Origin: an uncultured Bacteroidales bacterium
GTDB taxonomy: Bacteria; Bacteroidota; Bacteroidia; Bacteroidales; UBA932
Direction: 5' to 3'
NCBI GenBank assembly: GCA_900316675.1
Contig: ONDR01000010.1
Span: 1 to 64,000 of the forward strand
Length of the DNA: 64,000 nucleotides
Below the pieces are notes generated by a model. It did no database searches, was not told the DNA's origin, and was given only the letters and a program-made list of their open reading frames with translations. This document shows, piece after piece, positions 41,105 to 49,212 of the stretch. The stretch's first letter is position 1; each line of letters begins with the position of its first letter. Both the position numbers and the translations under genes were made by a program.

Positions 41105-43516
41105 ATGAAGCGTTTGCTTCTTCCACTTTTACTGACTGCCGTCATATCCTGCCGGCAGTCTTTTGAAGTTTATGACCTTACCTGCGAATACCTTACCGAG
41201 CCCCTCGCAATAGACAATACCCAGCCGCACTTCAGCTGGAAGATAAGGTCCGATGTACCTATGGAACAGGCCGCCTACGAGATTGAGGTCGGTCCCGACA
41301 GTCTTTGGTACTCCGGCAAAGTCGAATCCATTGAACAGATTATGATACCCTACCAAGGCCGGGAACTGGCACCCGGGCAACAGGCCTGGTGGCGTGTAAG
41401 AATCTGGCGTAAAGGTAAAAATAGAGGCGAATTGGAAGCATCCGCATGGAGCAAGCCCCAACGCTTTGGAATAGGCCTTCTGGACGGAATGAAGGGAGAG
41501 TATATCGGATGCTGCCCCGGGGAAGGCCGGGCTCCTGTATTCCGCAAGCGTTTTAACGCTCCCCAAACCGGCACTCAGGCCATTCTGCACGTTAATTCCC
41601 TTGGCTACCACGAGGCCTTTGTAAATGGCATCAAGGTAACTGACGCCGTGCTTTGCCCGGCTGTCTCCCAGCTTGATAGCAGGTCAATTATAGTTACTTA
41701 CGACGTCTCTTCCCTGCTTAAGGAAGGAGAAAACGAAATAACTATCTACGCCGGATCCGGATGGTATAAAAAGACCACCTTCGAGGCTGTTTACGACGGC
41801 CCTCTGGTGAAGGCGGAACTGGATATTGACGGCAAGCCCTTCCTATGGACCGATGCCTCCTGGGAGGGGGCCTGGTGCGGCTACAGCGACCTGGGCACGT
41901 GGCAGCCTCACAAGTTTGGAGGCGAACTGATCGATGCCCGCATAAAGCCCGAATGGGCGCCTGTCGATATAGTATCCGTTACCGGAATCAAGGCTACGCC
42001 GCAGATGTGCGGTCCTGTTAAAGTTCAGGAAGAACTGCTTCCCGCCAGCATCACCGCACTCGAGGACGGAAAATTCCTTCTGGACTATGGCTGCATAGTT
42101 AACGCCATGATGGATGTTGCCCTTCCTCCCCTTCCAGCCGGCACGACTGTCACCGCCACCTTCAGCGACTTCATGCACCCGGACGGAAGCCTTGAACAGG
42201 CCACCATCGGACAGGATATTTACATAGCCTCAGGGGCGCCGGAAGGCGACAGGTTCCGCAACAGGTTCAACCACCATCTGTTTCAGTACATATTGGTTGA
42301 AGGCCTGCCGCAAGAGCCTGGAAAAGAGGCCTTCAAGGCCCTCAGGATTGGGGATGACCTTGTCTGGGGCGGCTCCTTCAAATGCTCTGACCCGGACCTT
42401 AACGCCATATATAATTTAGTAGAGCGTTCGGTTCAGAACCTTACCTTTGGCGGCTACATGGTAGACTGCGCCAGCATCGAACGTCTTGGCTACGGCGGCG
42501 ACGGAAATGCATCAACCCCCACCCTTCAGGCCATGGCGGATGCTGCGCCGCTATACCTTAACTGGCTGCAGGCCTGGGCGGACTCGCAGCGTCCTGACGG
42601 AGGCCTTCCGCACACAGCACCCAACCCCTACACTGCCGGAGGCGGCCCTTATTGGTGCAGTTTCCTTATCCAGGCAGCATACAACACCTATTTGAATTAC
42701 GCCGATCCAAGGCCAATGGAACGCTACTACCCTGCCATGAAAAGGTGGCTGGAATATGTGGACAAGTACAGCGCCGACGGTCTTCTGAGACGCTGGCCTG
42801 ACACCGACTACCGCGACTGGTATCTTGGCGACTGGGCCGCTCCCAAGGGCATCGACGTCAGCGACCAGCGGTCCATCGACCTTATCAGCAACTGCACCAT
42901 AGCAAAAGCATATCTGCAAATGTTCCGCATCGCCTCATATCTTGGCAAGAAAGAAGATGCTTCCGAATTCTCTGACAAGTTTATGAAGCTTTCCCAGCTG
43001 ATTGAAAAAGAGTTCCGGAATCCGGACGGGACCTTTGCCTCCGGCAGCCAGTTAGACAATATCTTTCCTATGATTCTTGGCATCAGCCCGGATTATCCCA
43101 ATGCAGACAGTACCCATATAGCGACGGGTCTGGTTGGCATTCCCGTTATTACTGAATGGGCGATTATTGACTGCCTGCTGACAAATTGGATGTACAAAAC
43201 GCTCAAGAACAGAGATTATCCCGGATATCTGTACATGATAGATAATGGGGCAACCGGCACATGGGAAGAGTGGGATGGCGGACGCAGCCACCTTCACAAC
43301 TGCTATAACGGCATAGGTCGATGGTTCTTCGAAGGGCTGGGCGGCATAAGTCCCGTTGAGCCCGGATATCGCAAATGCATGATTAATCCTACTCTTCCGG
43401 ACGGTGTAGATTGGGTAGAAATCACTCAGAATACTCCATATGGACAAATACATGTTTTCAAATCAAAAACAGAATTCAAGGTAGATGTTCCGGTAGGTAT
43501 TACGTTTGTAGATTAA
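41105..43516 (+). CDS. GH78 family alpha-L-rhamnosidase-like lipoprotein
   Basis: The 803-residue protein has a lipobox (AVISC, Cys16) and the usual GH78 order: an N-terminal Ig-like domain (PHFSWKI), a carbohydrate-binding beta-sandwich (VNGIKVTDAVLCPAVSQLD), and an alpha/alpha-barrel from about residue 430. The barrel motif DCASIERLGYGGDG holds the likely catalytic acid region, and GATGTWEEWDGG is also family-typical. It would remove terminal rhamnose from plant or microbial glycans. There is no SusC/SusD pair or regulator beside it. It is last in the nine-gene run. Confidence 0.87.
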   Translation: MKRLLLPLLLTAVISCRQSFEVYDLTCEYLTEPLAIDNTQPHFSWKIRSDVPMEQAAYEIEVGPDSLWYSGKVESIEQIMIPYQGRELAPGQQAWWRVRIWRKGKNRGELEASAWSKPQRFGIGLLDGMKGEYIGCCPGEGRAPVFRKRFNAPQTGTQAILHVNSLGYHEAFVNGIKVTDAVLCPAVSQLDSRSIIVTYDVSSLLKEGENEITIYAGSGWYKKTTFEAVYDGPLVKAELDIDGKPFLWTDASWEGAWCGYSDLGTWQPHKFGGELIDARIKPEWAPVDIVSVTGIKATPQMCGPVKVQEELLPASITALEDGKFLLDYGCIVNAMMDVALPPLPAGTTVTATFSDFMHPDGSLEQATIGQDIYIASGAPEGDRFRNRFNHHLFQYILVEGLPQEPGKEAFKALRIGDDLVWGGSFKCSDPDLNAIYNLVERSVQNLTFGGYMVDCASIERLGYGGDGNASTPTLQAMADAAPLYLNWLQAWADSQRPDGGLPHTAPNPYTAGGGPYWCSFLIQAAYNTYLNYADPRPMERYYPAMKRWLEYVDKYSADGLLRRWPDTDYRDWYLGDWAAPKGIDVSDQRSIDLISNCTIAKAYLQMFRIASYLGKKEDASEFSDKFMKLSQLIEKEFRNPDGTFASGSQLDNIFPMILGISPDYPNADSTHIATGLVGIPVITEWAIIDCLLTNWMYKTLKNRDYPGYLYMIDNGATGTWEEWDGGRSHLHNCYNGIGRWFFEGLGGISPVEPGYRKCMINPTLPDGVDWVEITQNTPYGQIHVFKSKTEFKVDVPVGITFVD

Positions 43517-43535
43517 TTATTTATTCCTAATTTTG
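43505..43535 (+). promoter_or_regulatory. Promoter of the isochorismatase-like gene
   Basis: TTTG at 43505-43508 and TAatTTTG at 43528-43535 have a 19-bp spacer. The -33 box lies inside the last codons of the GH78 gene. Confidence 0.7.
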
Positions 43536-43582
43536 CGGTCCCTTGATACAAGGATATAAACAACAACTTTTTAAATAAGGAA

Positions 43583-44134
43583 ATGGAAAAACTTAACAAA
43601 CCCGCCATCCTGGTTGTTGACATGCTCAACGACTTCGTTACCGGCGCAATCGGCTGCGACAGGGCAAGAGACATCGTCCCCGCAACCGCAAAACTTCTTG
43701 ATGCTGCACGCAAGGCAGGCGTACCCGTTATCTACTGCAACGACGCACACCTTCCCAAGATTGACCGTGAACTTGAAATCTGGGGCGACCACGCCCTTGT
43801 CGGAACTCCCGGCGCACAGGTCATTCCTGAACTTGCACCCCAGGCATGCGACTATGTAATTCCCAAGCGCAGATACAGCGGCTTCTTCCAGACAGATCTT
43901 GACATCCTTCTTAAGGAGCTCGGTGTAAAGACTGTCATCATGACCGGTCTTCACACCCACATGTGCGTACGTCACACCTCTGCAGACGCATACTGCCTTG
44001 GCTACGACGTAGTAGTGGCAAAAGAAGCTACCAACTCCTTCACGGAGCAGGATTACCTCTACGGTCTTGAGTACCTCAAGATCTGCTACGGCGCTCCCGC
44101 CTGCACCAACGAAGAACTCATCGCAGCTTTCTAA
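43583..44134 (+). CDS. Isochorismatase-like cysteine hydrolase
   Basis: The 183-residue protein has the cysteine hydrolase triad Asp13 (VVDMLNDF), Lys95 (IPKRRYSGF) and Cys128 (HTHMCVRHT). The short cis-peptide region before the Cys is also typical. The family includes nicotinamidases, isochorismatases and ureide hydrolases; the metal-binding DxHxxH motif of nicotinamidase is not clear, so I keep the general name. It has its own promoter, ends at a long hairpin and precedes the V/A-ATPase operon. Confidence 0.85.
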   Translation: MEKLNKPAILVVDMLNDFVTGAIGCDRARDIVPATAKLLDAARKAGVPVIYCNDAHLPKIDRELEIWGDHALVGTPGAQVIPELAPQACDYVIPKRRYSGFFQTDLDILLKELGVKTVIMTGLHTHMCVRHTSADAYCLGYDVVVAKEATNSFTEQDYLYGLEYLKICYGAPACTNEELIAAF

Positions 44135-44156
44135 ATACTTAATTTAGAGTTTTAAA

Positions 44157-44218
44157 CATATATTACCCTCCGGAGGCCTGATTATTTTGGGTTATGGCCT
44201 TTCGGAGGGTAATATGTG
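44157..44218 (+). terminator. Long hairpin terminator before the V/A-ATPase operon
   Basis: TATTACCCTCCG (44161-44172) pairs with CGGAGGGTAATA (44203-44214). The stem extends outward by four pairs (CATA with TGTG, one G-T wobble) and inward by GGCC/GGCC after a small internal loop. GTTTTATTG follows. It is unusually long for a terminator and could also stall or process the transcript. Confidence 0.65.
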
Positions 44219-44228
44219 TTTTATTGTC

Positions 44229-44259
44229 TTTGAAATATGGATATTTATTGCTACCTTTA
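44229..44259 (+). promoter_or_regulatory. Promoter of the V/A-ATPase operon
   Basis: TTTG at 44229-44232 and TAccTTTA at 44252-44259 have a 19-bp spacer; one base departs from consensus. The first gene starts 40 bp downstream. Confidence 0.6.
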
Positions 44260-44299
44260 TTGGTTGAAGATAGATAATAAATAAATCACATATACATCT

Positions 44300-44905
44300 A
44301 TGAACGACAAATTGCAACAGCTGACAGACAAGCTTTACAACGAGGGTCTGTCAAAAGGCAAACAGGAAGGAGAAGCCATTCTTGCCGAAGCCCGCAAAAA
44401 GGCGGACGACATTGTGGCAAAGGCAACAAAACAGGCAGATGACATCATTGCCAAGGCCAAGGCAGATGCAGAAGATTACAGGCACAAGATAGAAAGTGAC
44501 CTGAAGATGGCATCGGCACAGACAATTCAGGCTACCAAAAAGGATATCGAGAACCTGGTAGTGACAAAGATTGCCGCAGAGCCCGTTAAAGACGCCCTGT
44601 CAGAGCCCGCCTTCCTTAAGGAGATTATCAAGGAAGTCGCCAAAAAGTTCAGCGCAGAAAATCCTGAAGACATAGCCATGGTTCTGCCGGAGAAACTCAA
44701 GAAAGACCTTGAGCCTTTTGTAGCAGGGGAACTTCCCAAGGCAGTAGGCAAAGAGGTCAAGGTAAGCTTTTCCAAGAAGGTTGCCGGCGGCCTTACAATT
44801 GGCCCCGCTGACGGCAGCTACTTTGTTTCGCTCACAGACGAAACCTTCAGCTCCCTTATCGGAGAATACCTGCGTCCCGCAACAAAGAAACTCCTCTTTG
44901 GCTAG
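44300..44905 (+). CDS. V/A-type ATP synthase subunit E
   Basis: The 201-residue subunit has a long N-terminal coiled coil (about 1-100, rich in Lys, Ala and Glu, with EGLSKGKQEGEAILAEARKKA) and a compact C-terminal head (GGLTIGPADGSYFVSLTDETF). Subunit E is the peripheral stalk that holds the A/B head; its usual partner, subunit G/H, has no separate gene here. It is the first gene of the operon. Confidence 0.85.
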   Translation: MNDKLQQLTDKLYNEGLSKGKQEGEAILAEARKKADDIVAKATKQADDIIAKAKADAEDYRHKIESDLKMASAQTIQATKKDIENLVVTKIAAEPVKDALSEPAFLKEIIKEVAKKFSAENPEDIAMVLPEKLKKDLEPFVAGELPKAVGKEVKVSFSKKVAGGLTIGPADGSYFVSLTDETFSSLIGEYLRPATKKLLFG

Positions 44906-44911
44906 GCTGCA

Positions 44912-45511
44912 ATGGACAACTACGAATACATAATAGCATCGCTTCCGGACATCGAGCCTGACAAGGGCCCGTCGCAGGAGACTGCCACGCAGATTATCGA
45001 CTTCGTGCGTGACCAGCTCAGCGAAAAGGACCTTGCCGTAGCAGATATCCTTACGGACAGTTGGGACGACGAAAAGCTAACAGAAGAACTCTACACCAAG
45101 GCTCTTGCAAGCAGCAACCGCTTCATCAAGGAGTTCTTCGGCTTTGACCTGCAGGTTCGCAACGCCAAGGTACGCAGCCTCAACATGGCCCTTGGCCGTC
45201 CGATAGACGAAGACATCTTCATGCCTATAGAAGAGCCGGAACCGGAACTGGAAGCAACCCTGGACAAGGTTTACTCGAACCCGGACATCCTTGTAAAGGA
45301 AAGAGCCATCGACAAACTGTACTGGCAAAAGATAGAAGATCTTACAATCTTCGATTACTTCGACCTTGACGCAGTCCTTGGCTTCCTGGCCAAGCTGCAT
45401 ATTGTGCAGAGATGGCTCGTACTGGACGAATCAACAGGACGCGCACTGTTCCGCAAGCTTACAGAAGATGTCCAGAGCACCTTCAAAGGCGTAAATTATA
45501 CAGAGAAATAA
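44912..45511 (+). CDS. DUF2764 family protein of the V/A-ATPase operon
   Basis: The 199-residue protein begins MDNYEYIIASLPDIEPDK, typical of DUF2764. It is all-helical, with conserved bits such as NRFIKEFFGFDLQVRNAKV and SLNMALGRP. Its place between subunits E and A is where subunit C lies in other V/A-ATPase loci, and the helical character and N-terminal YxYxxxxLP pattern are compatible with a shortened subunit C (the cap of the rotor). That role is inference. It lies 6 bp after subunit E and 17 bp before subunit A. Confidence 0.8.
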   Translation: MDNYEYIIASLPDIEPDKGPSQETATQIIDFVRDQLSEKDLAVADILTDSWDDEKLTEELYTKALASSNRFIKEFFGFDLQVRNAKVRSLNMALGRPIDEDIFMPIEEPEPELEATLDKVYSNPDILVKERAIDKLYWQKIEDLTIFDYFDLDAVLGFLAKLHIVQRWLVLDESTGRALFRKLTEDVQSTFKGVNYTEK

Positions 45512-45528
45512 AATAAAAATCACAAGAT

Positions 45529-47286
45529 ATGGCTAAAACAACAGGCACAGTAACCGGCATCGTATCCAACCTGGTCACCGTCCTCACAAATGGTCCTGTG
45601 GCAGAGAATGAGCTTTGCTACATAAGCACCGGAGGCACCCGCCTAATGGCAGAGGTTATCAAGGTGAACGGCAAATACGCACAGGTTCAGGTCTTCGAGA
45701 GCACCCGCGGCCTTAAAAACGGAGAGCAGGTGGAATTCGAGGGCAAGATGCTGGAAATAACCCTTGGACCGGGCCTTCTGAAAGGAGTATATGACGGACT
45801 TCAGAACGACCTTACCTCCATGGAAGGAGTTTTCCTTAAAAGAGGAGAATACACAGAGCCTCTTAACCACGAGACCCTATGGGACTTTGAGCCCATTGCC
45901 AAGGTCGGCGACAAAGTAATTGCCGCAGACTGGCTTGGAGAAGTCAAGGAAGGTTGGCTTCCCCACAAAATCATGGTACCTTTCTCTTTCAAAGGAGAGT
46001 ATACGGTTAAGGAGATTGTCCCCGCAGGCAGTTACAACATAGATAAGCAGATTGCCGTCCTTACCAACGAGGAAGGAGAGGACGTTCCCGTTACCATGAC
46101 CCAGAAGTGGCCGGTTAAGGTGGCCGTCAAGGCATATAAAGAGAAACCCAGGCCGGAGCGCATCATGGAAACAGGAGTTCGCGTAATCGACTCCTTCAAC
46201 CCCATTGCAGAAGGCGGTACAGGCTTTATTCCGGGCCCCTTCGGTTGTGGCAAGACGGTGCTTCAGCACGCCATTGCAAAGCAGGGCGAGGCTGACGTTA
46301 TCGTTATGGCAGCCTGCGGCGAACGAGCCAACGAGGTTGTGGAAATCTTTACCGAATTCCCCGAACTCATCGACCCCCATACCGGACGTCACTTGATGGA
46401 GCGTACCACCATTATCTGCAACACATCGAACATGCCTGTCGCAGCCCGCGAGGCATCCGTTTACACGGCCATGACCATTTGCGAATACTACAGGGCCATG
46501 GGACTTCGATGCCTGCTGCTGGCAGACTCCACCTCCCGTTGGGCACAGGCCCTCAGGGAAATGAGTAACCGTATGGAGGAACTTCCGGGTGCCGATGCTT
46601 TCCCGGTTGACCTTTCCGCCATCATTTCCAACTTCTATTCACGTGCAGGCATGGTTATCCTCAACAACGGACAGAAGGGCGCCATCACCTTCATAGGTAC
46701 GGTATCCCCTGCCGGCGGTAACCTTAAGGAGCCCGTAACCGAATCTACCAAGAAAGCGGCACGCTGCTTCTACGCACTTGAGCAGAACCGTGCAGACCAG
46801 AAACGCTACCCTGCCGTCAATCCTATCGACTCATATTCCAAGTACCTTGAGTACCCGGAGATCCAGGAATACCTTAACAAAACCGTCGAGGAAGGCTGGG
46901 TAGAGCGCATCGGAAAGGCAAAGAACATAGTTCGCCGCGGCCGTGAAGCCTACGACCAGATCAACATTCTAGGAGACGACGGCGTTCCTATGAGCTACCA
47001 CGAGACCTTCTGGAAGAGCGAGCTCATAGACTTCTGCTTCCTGCAGCAGGACGCCTTCGACGATGTTGACGCACTCTGCCCCGTAGAGCGCCAGAAATTC
47101 ATGCTTGACCTTATTCTTGACATCTGCGACAAGCAGTTCAGTTTTGCCGACTTCGAAGCCTGCCGCGACTGGTTCAAGAACCTGATCAACCTGCTTCGCC
47201 AGATGAACTACTCACCTTGGCAGAGCGAAGCATTCAACTCTTACCGTGAACAAATTTCCAAACTGACAGAAGATAATGGAGAATAA
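45529..47286 (+). CDS. atpA: V/A-type ATP synthase catalytic subunit A
   Basis: The 585-residue catalytic subunit has the Walker A motif GPFGCGKTVL near residue 240 and the bulge domain typical of A subunits (about 115-190). It hydrolyses or makes ATP in the A3B3 head. Length is normal. Its last codons overlap the start of subunit B by 11 bp. Confidence 0.95.
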   Translation: MAKTTGTVTGIVSNLVTVLTNGPVAENELCYISTGGTRLMAEVIKVNGKYAQVQVFESTRGLKNGEQVEFEGKMLEITLGPGLLKGVYDGLQNDLTSMEGVFLKRGEYTEPLNHETLWDFEPIAKVGDKVIAADWLGEVKEGWLPHKIMVPFSFKGEYTVKEIVPAGSYNIDKQIAVLTNEEGEDVPVTMTQKWPVKVAVKAYKEKPRPERIMETGVRVIDSFNPIAEGGTGFIPGPFGCGKTVLQHAIAKQGEADVIVMAACGERANEVVEIFTEFPELIDPHTGRHLMERTTIICNTSNMPVAAREASVYTAMTICEYYRAMGLRCLLLADSTSRWAQALREMSNRMEELPGADAFPVDLSAIISNFYSRAGMVILNNGQKGAITFIGTVSPAGGNLKEPVTESTKKAARCFYALEQNRADQKRYPAVNPIDSYSKYLEYPEIQEYLNKTVEEGWVERIGKAKNIVRRGREAYDQINILGDDGVPMSYHETFWKSELIDFCFLQQDAFDDVDALCPVERQKFMLDLILDICDKQFSFADFEACRDWFKNLINLLRQMNYSPWQSEAFNSYREQISKLTEDNGE

Positions 47287-48595
47287 AGCATACCAAAGAA
47301 TTTACACCCAGCTGGAAGCCATTACAAAGGCAACCGTGTCACTTAGGGCGAAGGGCGTTTCCAACGACGAACTTGCAGTAGTGGCAGGCCGCCTGGCGCA
47401 GGTTGTACGTACAAAAGGTGATCTTGTCACCCTGCAGATATTCTCCGGAACGGAAGGCATCCCTACGGATGCAGAGGTCAGGTTCCTGGGCGCACCGCCT
47501 TCACTGAGGGTAAGCGACCAGCTGGCCGGCCGTTTCTTCGACGCCTACGGGCACCCTATCGACGGAGGTCCTGAGGTTGAAGGAGAGGAAAGGCAGATCG
47601 GCGGCCCGTCCGTCAACCCTTACAAACGTCGTCAGCCGTCACAGCTGATTCCTACCGGCATCGCCGGCATCGACCTAAACAACACTATCGTATCAGGACA
47701 GAAGATTCCGTTCTTCGCAGACCCGGACCAGCCTTACAACCAGGTTATGGCAGACGTTGCCCTGCGTGCCGACGTTGACAAGATTATCCTTGGCGGTATG
47801 GGTCTTAGCAACGACGACTACCTGTTCTTCCGCCACAGCTTCGAGGCTGCAGGTGCGCTGGAAAAGATTATCTGCTTTGTAAACACCACCGAAGAGCCGC
47901 CGGTAGAGCGCCTGCTTATCCCGGACATGGCCCTTACGGCTGCAGAGTACTTCGCAGCGGACAAAAATGAAAAAGTGCTGGTTCTGCTTACCGATATGAC
48001 CTTGTATGCAGATGCCCTTTCAATCGTATCCAACCGTATGGATCAGATTCCGTCAAAGGACAGTATGCCTGGTTCCCTGTATTCAGACCTTGCAAAGATA
48101 TACGAAAAGGCCGTACAGCTGCCTTCAGGCGGCTCTATCACCATCATCGCCGTAACAACCCTTAACGACGGTGATATTACACACGCCATCCCTGACAACA
48201 CCGGATATATCACAGAGGGACAGTTGTTCCTGCGCGCAGACTCTGACTCCGGAAAGGTTATCATCGACCCCTTCCGCAGCCTGTCCCGACTTAAACAGCT
48301 TGTCCAGGGCAAACAGACCCGCGAAGACCACAGCCAGGTAATGAACGCCGGCGTACGTCTCTATGCAGATGCACAGAACGCCAAGACAAAGCTGGAAAAC
48401 GGCTTTGACCTTAGCGACTACGACCACCGCTGCCTTGAATACGCAAAAGAGTACGCTACCCGACTGCTCTCTATTGACGTCAACATCCGCATCGACCAGA
48501 TGCTGGATACGGCATGGGAGCTCTTCGGCAAGTACTTCTCTAAGGCAGAAACCGGTATCCGTCAGGCACTTATAGACAAATACTGGAAAGCTTAA
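47276..48595 (+). CDS. atpB: V/A-type ATP synthase subunit B
   Basis: The 439-residue subunit is the non-catalytic partner of A and lacks a P-loop: the Walker A place reads SGQKIPFFADPDQPYNQV. IPGxxxSDLAKIYEKA-type elements and SLSRLKQLV are family-typical. It overlaps subunit A at its start and subunit D at its end by 1 bp. Confidence 0.95.
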   Translation: MENKAYQRIYTQLEAITKATVSLRAKGVSNDELAVVAGRLAQVVRTKGDLVTLQIFSGTEGIPTDAEVRFLGAPPSLRVSDQLAGRFFDAYGHPIDGGPEVEGEERQIGGPSVNPYKRRQPSQLIPTGIAGIDLNNTIVSGQKIPFFADPDQPYNQVMADVALRADVDKIILGGMGLSNDDYLFFRHSFEAAGALEKIICFVNTTEEPPVERLLIPDMALTAAEYFAADKNEKVLVLLTDMTLYADALSIVSNRMDQIPSKDSMPGSLYSDLAKIYEKAVQLPSGGSITIIAVTTLNDGDITHAIPDNTGYITEGQLFLRADSDSGKVIIDPFRSLSRLKQLVQGKQTREDHSQVMNAGVRLYADAQNAKTKLENGFDLSDYDHRCLEYAKEYATRLLSIDVNIRIDQMLDTAWELFGKYFSKAETGIRQALIDKYWKA

Positions 48596-49212
48596 TGGCA
48601 ATAAAGTTTCAATATAACAAGACTTCTCTGAACAACCTTGGCAAACAGCTGAAGGTGCGCGAGAAAGCTCTCCCTACCCTGCAGAACAAGGAGAGCGCAC
48701 TGCGCCTGGAGGTTCGCCGCGCCAAGGAGTATTCAGACAAGCTTGCCCAGGACCTTGAAAACGCCCTGCAGCGCTACGACTATCTGGCGGCACTGTGGAA
48801 CGAGTTCGAGCCCGGCCTCATCTCCATCAAGGATGTGGAACTGATTACCGTTAAGGTGGCCGGTGTAAAGACTCCCGCGCTGAAGGACATATCGTACGAT
48901 ATCGCTCCGTTCAACGCATTCACAAAACCGGCATGGTTCGCAGACGGAGTGGCAATTCTGAAAGAGATTTCGCGCCTTGGTATAGAGGCCGAGGTCTATA
49001 AAGAGAAAAGCCGCATACTGGAGTTCCAGCGCAAGAAGACCACACAAAAGGTGAACCTGTACGAAAAGGTTCAGATTCCGGGCTACAAAGAGGCCATCCG
49101 CAAGATTAAACGCTACATGGAAGACGAAGAAAACCTGTCCAAGGCTTCGTCCAAGATAGTAAAGAGCCGCCATGCGGCCGAAGAAGACCAGGAAGAGGAG
49201 GCTACGGTATGA
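48595..49212 (+). CDS. atpD: V/A-type ATP synthase subunit D
   Basis: The 205-residue protein is the central rotor shaft: two long helices (about 5-70 and 130-195) joined by a small globular part. Subunit D normally pairs with a small F subunit that is not in this locus. It overlaps B by 1 bp and subunit I by 4 bp. Confidence 0.9.
   Translation: MAIKFQYNKTSLNNLGKQLKVREKALPTLQNKESALRLEVRRAKEYSDKLAQDLENALQRYDYLAALWNEFEPGLISIKDVELITVKVAGVKTPALKDISYDIAPFNAFTKPAWFADGVAILKEISRLGIEAEVYKEKSRILEFQRKKTTQKVNLYEKVQIPGYKEAIRKIKRYMEDEENLSKASSKIVKSRHAAEEDQEEEATV

Noticed and set aside
41105-43516. Polysaccharide utilisation locus around the rhamnosidase
   Set aside because: No SusC or SusD homologue, no hybrid two-component system and no sigma/anti-sigma pair lies next to it.
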